The notes under the pieces are model-generated. The model ran no database searches and had not been told where the DNA came from. It saw only the letters and a list, made by a program, of their open reading frames with translations. From Zasmidium citrigriseum (lineage: Eukaryota > Ascomycota > Dothideomycetes > Mycosphaerellales > Mycosphaerellaceae): DNA of 64,000 nt. Shown here piece after piece: positions 1-12,200 of this stretch (the stretch's first letter is position 1; every line of letters begins with the position of its first letter). The position numbers and the translations under genes are program-made. The stretch is from assembly GCA_002786025.1 (NCBI GenBank), contig NHNW01000011.1, positions 310,001-374,000 of the forward strand, given 5' to 3'.

Positions 1-944
1 GGAACACTATGCGTTGCAATGAAGTGTTTCACGTCCGCCAAATTTCCCCTCAGGATTGTGAGTTCAAGCGCTTCCATGTAGTTTCGCGGGCCCTGAGGAC
101 TCGTGTGGGATGTCCAGTCGGCTGGCGGAGGGAGATTAGTATAGATGTGCAGAGTCTGCGCCAGCTCCCAATCGCCCGTGAAATCAATGATTATGCTCCA
201 TAGTTCAGGAGGCAAAAGGCTGTTCGATTTCTTGGAGGATCTGGGAAATGCAGTCTTTTGCGTTGGTGAAACGTCCATGCCATGGCCGATATTGAGCAGG
301 TCTACTTGGTTTCGAATGGCGTCGACCAACTCATCTGCCGCTTCCCATGAGACGACATTCTTCTGATCGTTCTCGAATGTCCACAAAATGGGCTGCAGCA
401 ATTGCACCCAGTTCCATTTCCTACGGATCTTGGTGAGCTGCTTCTTCGTCATGGGGTTCTCCCACATGAGCGTAGACATGCCCGGAAGCAGCAGTATCTT
501 CTTCGAAACGTTCCAACTTCTCAGAATCTCCAAAAGCAGATTGTCGGTGTGTCCATGAAGCATCTTGGCAAGATTGTTGGCGTCTATCGGCGACAAGACC
601 AGCAAATTCGCCCATTCGCACAGCTCAGCAGCCTCTTGCTCGATTTCTGCGACATCGCGAGTGGGTGTGTGGCGCATCGTATTCGGCATAGTCAGACATT
701 CTCGCGACGCTCTGATGAAGTCCTGGCCGCGGAAGCCAGTATCCAAGACGGCTCGCAATGAGACATCGGGTAGGGCAGCGATTTGAGGTAGCAGCTTGTC
801 GACGATTTTGGCGTCTGCGCAGCCGGTCGAGACGAAGAGGACGTTTAGCTCGCGTATGCGGTGGTGTCGGTCCATATCATCCAGACGTAGGTTTTCGTAG
901 GAAGCGGAGGCGCGGTCGCTCCGTGGGCGGTGGACGGGCGCCAT
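1..944 (-). CDS. Flavoprotein (PPC decarboxylase-like) with F-box-like and ankyrin-like tail, partial
   Basis: The reading frame is open from the ATG at 944 through the left edge (314 codons seen, C-terminus missing). Residues about 33-190 match the flavoprotein fold of phosphopantothenoylcysteine decarboxylase and Hal3: an N-terminal NVLFVSTGCA strand, the SPIDANNLAKM segment (family PLSANTLAKI, which contacts FMN), and PGMSTLMW in place of PAMNTLMW. A short F-box-like stretch LLPPELWSIIIDF lies near residue 255, and the last visible residues (LELTILRGNLADVKHFI) look like the start of ankyrin repeats. The active-site Asn of PxMNxxMW is Ser here, and the His of the family's VLHIEL segment aligns with Glu (VAEIEQ), so decarboxylation looks unlikely; a regulatory role is inferred. 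The start at 944 has a good context (AACATGG); an in-frame ATG at 953 is a weaker alternative. The flavoprotein call is fairly firm; F-box and ankyrin are tentative. Confidence 0.75.
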   Translation of the reverse strand, partial: MAPVHRPRSDRASASYENLRLDDMDRHHRIRELNVLFVSTGCADAKIVDKLLPQIAALPDVSLRAVLDTGFRGQDFIRASRECLTMPNTMRHTPTRDVAEIEQEAAELCEWANLLVLSPIDANNLAKMLHGHTDNLLLEILRSWNVSKKILLLPGMSTLMWENPMTKKQLTKIRRKWNWVQLLQPILWTFENDQKNVVSWEAADELVDAIRNQVDLLNIGHGMDVSPTQKTAFPRSSKKSNSLLPPELWSIIIDFTGDWELAQTLHIYTNLPPPADWTSHTSPQGPRNYMEALELTILRGNLADVKHFIATHSV

Positions 945-2933
945 GTTTATCATACGACGTAAGGAGAGAAGAAGCTGCGCAGGGACGGTGTAGTCTGGTG
1001 ACGGGTGGCGCGGAGTATGCAACCAGTGGTGAGAGGGGTGTGCACAGTCTCGCGATGGTGCTGCAGGCCTAACAACCTATAAGAGCCAATGAGAATAACG
1101 GTCCTGCAAGCGTGTGTAAGAGTTGGAGGTTGCTCCGCGGTTGCACGTCGTTGGAGATGCGGCGGCCGAATGCGGTGAGAGGCGATTGTCGGGCTGTCAA
1201 AATGGTAGGAGGGCGTGACAACGTCTCCCCCAAGCAATTCACGTCTATACCTCACAGCTGTGAATGAAGCAACAACGCATGTGAAGGTGAAGACGATAAG
1301 GTCAGCGGCACACACGTGGATCTCGATCCGCCCGCTAGTCAAAGTCTTGCGCGACGGCAGGCCACGGCTTAATTTTGTGTCTGTCCGAGGACCTTGCACT
1401 CGCCCACGGAAATTTTCAAACAAGATATCGCATTGAGTATAGCGTCAGCATGTGTTCCATTCGGCAAGCGAGGGACCGCTGTCTGTGGCGTTATCAGAGG
1501 TTATATCATAGGCTGGGATGAGGCTGAGTAAGGCTCCAACCACAGTGGGGGCAAATGTGGATACTCATGGTCAACGTCACCTCGCAACCAAGCAACCCAC
1601 CTGCACAGTAGCAGCCACAACCTGCCAAACCCGGCGGCGTGGAAAGTCCAGCAACCTTGATATGGAGTGAGCGAATGCTGCTCGGATGCCGCTGCCGTGA
1701 TGAATTGCACGTTTGCACAATCCCTCTTCTTTGACACAATTCACTGCCGCACTCAGCTCCGCGGAAACATCCATACGCCCAGCACCCTTTCCTCCTCACC
1801 CGGGTTTTGTTCGCGGTGGATTGGTGGTGTTGTGGTCCACGCAGATCAACGCCACAGAGCAGTCGGACTGTCGGACTCGTCAAGGGCTTCCTGGCTGCCG
1901 AGCTTCTATGATGTTAACATGAGCGCACACCAGTTGGCAGACTCATTTCCTGACCCGCTCGCCTGGCGCGTCTGCCACCCGCCATTTGCAGGGTCGAGTG
2001 CGTGTCCCGGTTCGTCCAGCGTAAGAGGGATGGAGAAGGCAGGGTTTTCATGAGGAAAAGAGCCACAGAGGCGCATCTTCAGCCTTCAGGGCCACCAACG
2101 ATCTCCGTGCAGGTCGCTGCTTCACGCCGACTTTCCTGCTTTTTGGTCACTGCTGCTGGGCCTCGGATTTTCGCAACGCAACAAAAGCGTGAGGCGTCCG
2201 CTGGACTGGTCAAATAGACAGTAGTCCCTTTCAGCACAGCGCTCGTGACCGGCACTTCTGATAATCTCCGCGCACTGCGAGCTGGCGAGCACTCTGATAC
2301 ACGAGCCGCTTCGCTCCTTACGGGTTGCCAGTGAACTCTAATCCTACTCCATTAGTCGCACACTGCAGTGGATGAGCGTGCAGTAGGGGACCACCTCTCT
2401 GCTCTTCTCCTTCAACGCCTCTTGCGCGCCGACAATCCCTCCCGTCCGCGACTCAGTCTTCCTGCGAGGCTGATCCAGCTTGCCCGCGAGCACCTGCGAC
2501 TCCTATCCGTCATCCATTTCCTCGCTGGAAAGACGCGCTCACTCGCCGACGTCCCCATTCTTATCGGACCATCGCCACCGAGCATCACCACGACCTCCGC
2601 GAACGCACAGCCCGAACGGACGCAGCTCCGGCGCTGCAACGACAACCAGCAGTAGATGCCAACCGACTCGCGACGGACAATAGGTGGCGGCGACTGCAGG
2701 GCTTTTAGGTCCTTCGCAACGGGCAGCGCTGGAGACGTACAGCAGGAGGGGCACATTAGAGAGGGCAGAGCGTGTTTCTTCACACATTTCATGGGCACGT
2801 AGGGTGTGGCGTACAATCCCTGCCTGGGCCGCATCCAGGCTTTCTGCGTCAAAGAAACAAACAACACCGTCCGCCCGCCGCGGCTGCTTGATACTGCGAG
2901 GGCACCGCCCCTTGGCCTCGAGTGGCCACTGCT
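945..2933. other. Long non-coding stretch between divergent genes
   Basis: About 2 kb between the start of the minus-strand flavoprotein gene and the phytochrome start. The open frames here lack protein-like composition. The part from about 2360 is C/T-rich on the + strand and contains short ATG-started frames, such as a four-codon one at 2372. It is probably the long 5' leader of the phytochrome gene. I see no recognised element. Confidence 0.5.
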
Positions 2934-5900
2934 ATGTCTTCGGGGCAGGAGCATGACCGGCATCCCAGCGGCGGTCCCAGCAGCGACAATGCCTCCGCCG
3001 ATGCATCTCCTCCCCAGCCTGAAGCCGCTCCCAGCAACACCGATGGCCAGGGCGACTCGGGTCCGGCCCGAAGGCCAACTTCACCGCGAGCGATCAGACC
3101 GAGCATGCTGCAGAAGGAACCACTGCCAAAGTCGAACTTCAATGCCGCCGAACAGGCACGATCACCGACCTCGTCCTCGCCCAGCGGCCAGCTCAGTCCT
3201 GCTGCCGCAGATCGTGTCTTCCCCATCCGCTCAGTGGTCTCTGTGGATCCTAACCCGACCCCCTCGAACCGACAGGAAAGGTCTGAAGAATATTTTCAGA
3301 GCGCGGCACACGCAAGGCGAATGTCATATGGGGCGAACGAGTTATTCAGCACCAGCAGCACCGGAAGTACTCCTGCCAGGTCATCGCGGCACACTAGCAT
3401 GGAACGTCCCAGGTCGCCTGGTCATTCAGGCAGTGCCAGTCGCCAGGCATCTACCTCGAGCGCAGGAGAACCACCACTTAGTCCTGGCCCCAATTCCGTT
3501 CCGCAGCAAGTCTTGCACGACATTGTCAATGACACCACTAGCGAAAAGTCGGCTCCGAGCGAACGGCCCTCATCTCGTCGAGCCCCCTCGGTCATGAGTA
3601 CGAAAAGCAGTGTTGACGATGCGGGAGGTCTGGTCACGGCTCGCTTCAAGCATGTTGTGACTGAAGGTGGCCATGCAATCATTACCGGTCGAGACGGCGA
3701 GACCCTACAACGATGTGAGGACGAGCCGATTCACATTCCTGGAGCCGTACAGGGCTTTGGCTTGTTGGTCGCTCTTGAAGAGCAACAAGAAGGCAAGCTG
3801 GTCGTTCGCGTGGTCAGCGAGAACTCGAAGCGAATGATCGGCTACACCCCCAAACAGCTGTTCGCATTGGACAGTTTCACAGACATCTTATCAGAGGAGC
3901 AAGCAGATAACCTGCTGGACCATGTGGACTTCATACGAGACGACGAAGCGGACGTGGTGACGAACGGCCCGGAGGTTTTCACCATGTCTATCCGAAACCC
4001 GCAACGGAAGAGTCAAAAGTTCTGGTGTGCTATGCACATCAATGAGGCTCATCCGAATCTGGTCATCTGTGAATTCGAGCTGGAAGATGATCCTGTCAAT
4101 CCCTTGGTGCCCCCGAATGATGCGACGCCAGAACCACCCGAAGACACTCTCAACAGCCAGCCCACGGAAGAGGAGTATGCTGAGAGTACACAGAATTCTA
4201 GCAGACCCCTGCGTGTGCTCAGAAGCGCCAGGAAACGGAAGGGCGAGGCCGCGGCAATGGAGGTGTTCAACATCATGTCTCAGGTCCAGGAGCAACTGGC
4301 TGCAGCCCCGAGCTTGGAAAAGTTCTTGAAAGTACTCGTTGGTGTCGTGAAGGAGCTCACAGGCTTTCACCGCGTCATGATATACCAATTCGACCAGAAC
4401 TGGAACGGCCGAGTCGTGACCGAACTTGTCGACCCTCGTGCAACGAAGGACTTGTACAAGGGGCTCAACTTTCCAGCGTCGGACATTCCCAAGCAAGCTC
4501 GAGAGATGTACAAAGTCAACAAAGTCCGCATGCTTTATGACAGATCACAGGAAACGGCCAGACTCGTATGCAGGACTATGGAAGACCTCGAAACGCCCTT
4601 GGACCTGACGTATTCCTACCTGCGGGCAATGTCGCCAATTCACCTCAAATATCTTGCCAACATGGCTGTCCGATCATCCATGTCCATTTCTATCAACGCT
4701 TTCGATGAGCTATGGGGTCTCATAGCCTGCCACTCTTATGGGTCCAAAGGCATGCGGGTCTCATTTCCAATCAGGAAGATGTGCCGCCTGGTCGGAGATT
4801 CTGCGTCTAGGAACATCGAGCGCCTGTCGTATGCCTCGCGTCTCCAGGCCCGAAAACTGATCAATACGGTTCCGACTCAGCACAACCCTTCGGGCTACAT
4901 CATCGCCTCCTCAGAGGATCTATTGAAACTGTTTGACGCAGACTTCGGCTTGCTCTCCATACGCGATGAGACCAAGATTCTCGGACACATGGAGCAGTCG
5001 CAAGAAGCTTTGGCGATGCTGGAGTACTTGCGCATGCGCTCTGTCACCAATGTCATGACCTCGCAAGACATCAAGGAGGACTTTCCAGACCTCCGCTATC
5101 CCCCTGGATTCACCGAAATCGCCGGTCTTCTTTTGGTGCCACTCTCCACTGGAGGCCAGGATTTCATCGTCTTCTTCAGAAAGGGTCAGCTCAAGGAAGT
5201 GAAATGGGCCGGCAATCCCTACGAAAAGTTCATCAAAGAAGGGACCGAGGGCTATCTTGAGCCACGCAAAAGCTTCCGTACTTGGAGTGAGACGGTCGTT
5301 GGCAAGTGCCGTGAATGGACAGAAGAAGAGATTGAGACGGCTGCAGTGCTGTGCCTGGTATACGGCAAGTTCATCGAGGTCTGGAGACAGAAAGAAGCTG
5401 CCTTGCAAAACAGCCAGCTGACAAGGTTGCTTCTCGCCAACTCTGCGCACGAAGTCAGGACGCCCTTGAACGCCATCATCAACTATCTCGAAATTGCACT
5501 GGAGGGATCGCTTGACCAGGAGACCCGGGACAACTTGGCAAAGTCGCATTCTGCCTCGAAATCCCTGATTTATGTGATCAACGATTTGCTAGACCTTACC
5601 AAAACTGAGGAAGGTGGCGAACTGGTCAAAGACGAAGTGTTCGACCTCAGCTCAACCCTTTACGAGGCCACCGACATGTTCAAAGGTGACGCAAGACGGA
5701 AGAACATTTCGTACGAAGTCATCGATCACCCGGGACTTCCCCGTCAAGTTGTAGGAGATCAAAGACGTATCCGGCAAGCGATCTCCAATGTCACTGCAAA
5801 TGCCATTCAGAACACGACAGAAGGTGGCGTGAAGGTCGAGATGTATGTGGCGGCGCGCGAAGAGAAGCACGTCGACGTTGAGATCAGCATTCTGGACACA

Positions 5901-7671
5901 GGCGTGGGCATGAGTAGCAAGAAGCTGGATGCTCTATTTCGCGAGCTGGAGCAAGTCCAGAGCGAAACTGCAAACATGCTGTCGGAACCAATGATCACAG
6001 ACAAGGCACTGCCCGAATCTATTAAGAAGGATGAGGATAGGACTCTCGGTCTCGGCCTGGCTGTGGTTGCCCGAATCATACGCAACATGAACGGTCAGCT
6101 GCGATTGAAGTCTGAAGAAGGCAAAGGATCAAGATTTGTGATTCAATTCCCCTTCGAGATAGCAGAGTCGGAGCAAGGGCAACAGGCCATCGAAGCTGGA
6201 AGTTCCCAAGGCTCGGTAACACCGCTTGGTGAGCAAGCTCCATCAACGCCTCCGACCGAGGGCATGGTTACTCTCATTGAGCGTGGAAGCGGTACAAGAC
6301 GGAACTCCGCCGAGCGTGCTTCGCTATCACGCAAGAACAGCAGCGAAAGCGCAGCCAGTAAGAGAAGTCTTGGAAGTATCAAGTCTGGCCGCAGCGCGCT
6401 CAGCAAGTCCTCAAATCGAAGCGGAAAAAGCGAAGCCGATAGGTTGATCGAAGCTATTCAGGAACCCCATCGCGTCGAGGGCTGGCATGAGAACAGTACC
6501 TCTCGAACTGGTAGTCGCAGCAGCGGCGAATTGGCACGGCCCAGGCTTGAGCATCGGCATACTACCAGTCTTGCCGACACTACAGGCTCGCCAGTGCAGT
6601 CGCGATCAAAGAGCATGGAGGTTTCGGCTTTACCTGAACATCTGCGCGAATTGAAGGCACAGAAGCCCGGCGAGAGCAGCGTGACCGACTCAGGCACGCC
6701 CCTACGACCGATTCGAGTACCCGATGAGTTCTCATCATCCCCCACATCGACATCGGATCGCCCTCTTACAGCACCTTCTTCACGGGCAGGCTCGACTAGT
6801 AGCAAACGCGAGCAAGTGCTATCGCCGCCATCAATGCCAGCAACGCCAAGTATGACAAAGATGCGAGTGCTCGTGGCCGAGGACGATCCAGTCAACAGCC
6901 GTATAATCAAGAAACGGCTAGAAAAGCCTGGGCATGAGGTGTATTTGACCGTCAATGGAGAAGAGTGTGCCAGCAACTATTGTGAGAAGACGGGCTTCTT
7001 TGACATCGTCCTGATGGACATGCAGGTATGTGCATATCTCCATTACTCCAGACTGGGTTGCAGACTTTGCTGACGTGTTGCAGATGCCCATCGTCGACGG
7101 TCTCACCTCTGCCAAGATGATACGGTCATTCGAGAAGTCCCATCCGACTGGTATTCTGTCCGATTGTGCCGCCGCGAACGGACGAGTGCCAATCATAGCA
7201 GTCTCTGCCTCACTGATAGAAAAAGACAGACAAATATACATTGACGGCGGCTTCGATGGGTGGATACTGAAGCCCATCTCGTTCCCCCGACTCGCCGAAA
7301 TCATGGAAGGTATCACCGACCAGCAAGTCCGCGAAGAGAATTTGTACCATCCCGGCGGTTGGGAACGCGGTGGTTGGTTCCACAAGGGCCAAGCGACTCC
7401 TTTACAAGCGGATACTCGACCTAGCGGGGATATTCCTCATTCGCCACCCGGTGTCGATGGTACGGGTGATGTTAAAATCGCAGCCGCAGTCGACGATCCG
7501 CGAGTGAAGGAGGAAGACACGAGCGAGCAGACTCAGGAGCAAAACCGACTCGTTGACGATCAAGAGCGGAAGCAGAATGCGGGATCAGCGCAGGAACAGC
7601 CCGCCGACATGCAAGCTGCACAAGGGGATACAGACTCCGCAGCCCCTGAGACCAGCGAGGAGCAGAGTTGA
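2934..7671 (+). CDS. Fungal phytochrome hybrid histidine kinase
   Basis: Red/far-red photoreceptor kinase of about 1559 aa, exons 2934-7025 and 7084-7671, with one 58-bp intron. Order: a Ser/Pro-rich N-terminal extension (1-250); a PAS domain with RCEDEPIHIPG, whose Cys261 is the expected biliverdin attachment site as in bacterial and fungal phytochromes; GAF with the PASDIP motif (Asp about 517) and SPIHLKYL; PHY with SFRTW; HisKA with phospho-acceptor His839 in SAHEVRTPLN; HATPase about 940-1075 with G boxes DTGVGM and LGLGLAV; a long Ser-rich linker; and a receiver domain from about 1310 with acidic pair EDD and phospho-acceptor Asp1362 in VLMDMQMPIVDG. The C-terminal 80 residues are Glu/Gln-rich. 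The true ATG is 2934; the frame is open a little upstream but begins with GTG. The intron lies inside the receiver motif, just after DMQ. Family (fungal Fph, group VIII HHK) is clear. Confidence 0.95.
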
Positions 7672-9278
7672 TGAAAAGGATCTGCACAACTACTTCGACA
7701 TACGCCGCCCGGCCTTTCCCAACGTGGTTTCAACAGCACCGTCCGGACCACAGCACGGACGTTTGAACACATTGCTCGACAGGACCAACAGAACCAACAT
7801 TCCTACAGGCGAAGATTGACGAATAGAAGATACAATGATGCGAGACCAGGCCACGATTCTTCTTTGACGCAATACGTTACATTACCATCACCATTCGAGT
7901 TCCGATCTATCATCGTTCTCGTACGGGACCGGATTGAGCGCGATATGGGATGAGGTTCTCGTTCTATTGACTTACAGCAAGCTTCTTCAGAGACGGCAGA
8001 AAACTTATCAGCGGGGTTCAGGAATTCGAGGCGCTTTTGTGTTTCTGTCGCCGCCTCTTGCATAGCACCGGTGTTCTTTCGTGAAGGGGATGAATCGGGA
8101 GGCATTATTGATTTTTTTTGACAGCACATATGAGCGGATGGAGAGGGGAATCCTCGTGTAGTGTAGGAATGCGAGACAAATGGATGCCTTCGCGGTGAAG
8201 ACCGCCCATCTCGGCCGAAATGCTTTCTTACTTACTCATTGCGCGGAATGTGCCCTTTTTGAAGGCATCGTACGAATATACGTCCGTTGCTATCTCCTCT
8301 CCCTGCCGAGAAGGATGTCCGGTGAGCTGGGATGTCGTTCAGTTGCGGAGACTCCATGGAGAGAACATTGAAGGCCGCACGTTCGACAGGAGACTCCTTC
8401 GAGTCCTCAGCCTCGACGCTGTCGTTCAGCCGTCCAGTACCAGTAAATATAGCATTCCAGTGGAGAAGAGCACACCACATGCTACACGCGTACTCGTACC
8501 ACCAGGAACGGCATCGTCAAGAACAAAGCCCTTGTCCCGTCGGCGAACGGACGAATTCCCATCGGCATCTCGGCGGCTGCAAAGACCGTGCAGCCAAAAT
8601 CTCCTGGGCTTGAGCTTGCTGCTTGGCTGAGGTGTTGACTTCTGCCACTGACATCTGCCAAACAGCTATTCTCCTCCTGGTTCTGCAGGATTCAAGATTC
8701 GGTCTTGCTGCGTGATCTCTTTCGGATCCGGCTACTCGAGCAACCGTGGCCAATGGCGAGTCTACATTCCAGCTGGGCGGCGCGATTTGCACGTTTTCGG
8801 GCACGTAGGCGTTGCGGCTGCTTTTGGCCGGTCTGCGTTGATTGTGATGGTGTTTGAGAGTCGATGATGCGGGTTTATTGTTCTGGTGCTGGGGAGGGAG
8901 GTCAGGCAGCGGCCTTTCTCTTGAGCCCGATCGTTCTTGATAACAGGTTGTCTCTCTGTTTTTGATCCAAGGAAGCGACCATCCTCAACGTCTGGACCTT
9001 TGACTCCTGGGATCCAGCCTGCTTTGGTCGCGGCGTTGCTGTGCTGTCCTGTCCCGCAAACGCCTGGCGCATCCACGGCAGAGTTTCTGGACATCGGCCG
9101 CGGAGCCCTCGTGCAGTGCACTGGATGATACATCTGGAACGTCCATCCCTTCTGGACGTGCGAAGAGACTGCGGACGGGTGCTTTCGTTTTATATACCAC
9201 CGCCTTCGGGTTTTCGTGAGTTCGCGGCAGTTCCGAACCTTTTCGGGGCCCGAGCGACGGGCTTGGGGTCGGTAGATT
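7672..9278. other. Intergenic region, phytochrome 3' end to ABC transporter promoter
   Basis: No protein-like frame is seen on either strand. It contains a T-run near 8108-8116. The last few hundred bases are presumably the transporter promoter and leader. Confidence 0.5.
9191..9196 (+). promoter_or_regulatory. Candidate TATA box for ABC transporter
   Basis: TATATA lies 83 bp upstream of the transporter ATG. The distance is plausible for a short leader; it is not otherwise supported. Confidence 0.35.
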
Positions 9279-12200
9279 ATGGACAAACCTACGCCACTTG
9301 ACAGCGATGTCCCTGGCGGTTGGCCGTCTAGGGGTGCAAGTTACGCGACGAATGGACGGCAGCAGTCTTCTGAGACGACCACGACCGCGACTCAATATGG
9401 AAGCCATCAGGAAACTCAAGTCTTCAGTGCTGGCGGTGCTGTTGGAGTCTTGACCAACCAGCACGATGGCACAGACGATCATAATGGCGCGGAGAAAGAG
9501 GTCCATCCAGAAATCGCCCACGGTCCTGGCATCGAAGAGACATTCGTCCATGACTCCGCCTCCGATGAGGAAGATGGCGACGTCTCGCCCGTCAAGTCTG
9601 GAAAAGATCTAGAAAAGGAAGCAGCACTCTCCGAACATCGACCCAGCAAGAGAGAACTCACAGAAGACGATCTGATCCGCCACCTCTCCCGTCGAAATTC
9701 TTCCCGCTCCGGCGACAATGGTCTCTCCAGAGCAACCACCGAAAACGATGTGGCCGAGCAAGAAGAAATCAATCGCTTGATGTCGCGCATGTTCGGACGC
9801 ACGCGACAAGAACACTCTGAAGAAGAAAAGACGCGCCACGTTGGAGTGGTGTTTAAGAATCTCACTGTGAAAGGAATGGGATTGGGCGCTGCGATCCAAC
9901 CAACAGCGGGTGATCCTTTCACTGCACTCCCACGCTTACTATCTTCCTTATTCAGGAAAGGTACCAAAGCTGCTGTCGGCAAACCACCTGTGAAGACGAT
10001 CATCAATGACTTCTCTGGTGTTATTCGTCCGGGCGAGATGTGTCTCGTCCTGGGTCGGCCGGGGAGTGGGTGTAGTACGTTTTTGAAGGTGCTTGGCAAT
10101 CAACGCTTTGGGTATGAGTCTATCGATGGCGAGGTCTTGTACGGTGGAACGGACCATCAAACGATGTTGAAGAAGTATCGCGGCGAGGTGCTTTACAACC
10201 CGGAGGACGATCTGCATTATGCCACCTTGTCCGTCAAGGCTACATTGAAGTTTGCTTTGGAGTGCAAGACGCCTGGGAAGGAGTCGAGGAATGAAGGGGA
10301 GAGTCCTGCGGAATATGTCAAGAACTTCTTGCAAGCGGTGGTGAAGTTGTTCTGGATTGAGCATACGTTGAGCACCAAGGTCGGCAACGAGTATGTGAGA
10401 GGTGTCTCTGGAGGCGAGAAGAAACGAGTCTCCATCGCAGAAGCCATGATCACCAAAGCATCTACGCAATGCTGGGATAACAGCACCCGTGGTCTCGACG
10501 CTTCGACGGCCTTGGAATATGTCTCAGCCTTGCGCTCTCTGACCAATATGGCACATATCTCCACCGCGGTTGCCCTCTACCAAGCCGGCGAGAACCTCTA
10601 CAAGAACTTCGACAAAGTCCTCCTCATCGACGAAGGCCGCTGCGCCTACTTTGGCAGCACCGACGACGCAGTTCAATACTTCAAAGACCTTGGTTTCGTC
10701 CAACCGCCACGTTGGACCTCTGCCGACTTCCTCACCTCTGTGACGGATAAGCACGAACGACACATCAAAGAAGGCTGGGAGGATCGCATCCCCCGTAATG
10801 CGGATCAGTTTGGCGAGGTGTTCCTGAAGAGCGAACAGCATCAGAGGAACTTGGCGGAGATTCAGGCTTTCGAGCAGGAGACTGCGAAGCAATTGGAGGA
10901 GAGAGCTCGTGAGCAGGGCAAAGCGACGAAGCGGAAGAATTATACGATACCGTTTCACAAGCAGGTTTGGGCTTGTACGCATCGTCAGTTCCTCGTCATG
11001 ATTGGAGATAAGCAGAGTCTGGGCGGTAAATGGTGAGTTCTGACCATTGAGAATAGTGCTAGGAGACGCGCTGACAAGTTGATCAAAGGGGAGGTATCCT
11101 GTTCCAAGCCCTCATCGTCGGCTCCCTATTCTTCGAACTACCCAAGACCAGCGCTGGAGTCTTCCCTCGAGGAGGTGTTCTCTTCTTCATGCTGCTTTTC
11201 AATGCCCTCCTGGCTCTTGCTGAACTAACGGTTCGTCGAAATCTGTCGGAGATCGCTGCAGAAATGTGCTAACATATCCCAGGCCGCCTTCGAATCCCGT
11301 CCCATCCTACTCAAGCACAAGTCTTTCCAGTTCTACCGTCCTGCTGCATTCGCCATCGCTCAGACCGTCGTAGACGTCCCGCTTGTGCTCATCCAAGTCC
11401 TGATCTTCGACATCGTCGTCTACTTCATGTCGAACCTCCAACGCACGGCTTCGCAATTCTTCATCAGCGTTCTGGTTCTATTCCTCCTCACGATGACGAT
11501 GTATGCGTTCTTTCGTGCGATCGGAGCTCTCTCCAGGAACCTGGACATCGCTACGAGGATCACTGGTGTGGCGATTCAGGCTCTCATTGTCTACACAGGT
11601 TATTTGATACCTCCGAACAAGAGTAAGTGGGGTGATTGATGGAGATCTCGTGGAGATACTGACTGATTGTACAGTGCATCCCTGGTTCTCGTGGCTTCGA
11701 TGGATCAATCCCGTTCAGTATGGGTTTGAGTGCCTGATGGCGAACGAGTTCTACAATCTCGAAATTCAGGTACAGCTATCACCCATGGTTGTTCTTTTTG
11801 GTGTATCTGACGTATACCAGTGTGTTTCTCCAAACCTCGTGCCCCAAGGGCCCAACGCGAGCGCCCAATACCAGGGTTGCACAATTCAAGGAAGTACCCC
11901 TGGATCGACCACCGTGTCTGGCGCGGACTACATCCAAGTCGCATACCAGTACAGCCGCAGCCATCTCTGGCGTAACGTAGGCTTTATTTGCGCCTTTTTT
12001 GGCTTCTTCGTCGTCCTCACCGCCCTGGGAATGGAGGTTCAAAAGCCTAACAAAGGTGGTGGAGCCGTAACGATCTACAAGCGTGGACAGGCACCCAAAT
12101 CCGTGGAAGCGGCCATGGAAACCGGTCAAACAGAGAACGACGTCGAAAAGAACAATCCCAATCTTGCTAATCCTGCCGACCCAGAGAAGGACGAGAAGCA

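Noticed and set aside
950..1423. 157-codon minus-strand open frame upstream of the flavoprotein
   Set aside because: No domain, odd composition (Thr/Arg/His-rich), and it ends inside the start region of the real gene.
2806..3597. 263-codon frame overlapping the phytochrome N-terminus
   Set aside because: Shadow of the phytochrome exon in another phase; Pro/Arg-rich with no domain.
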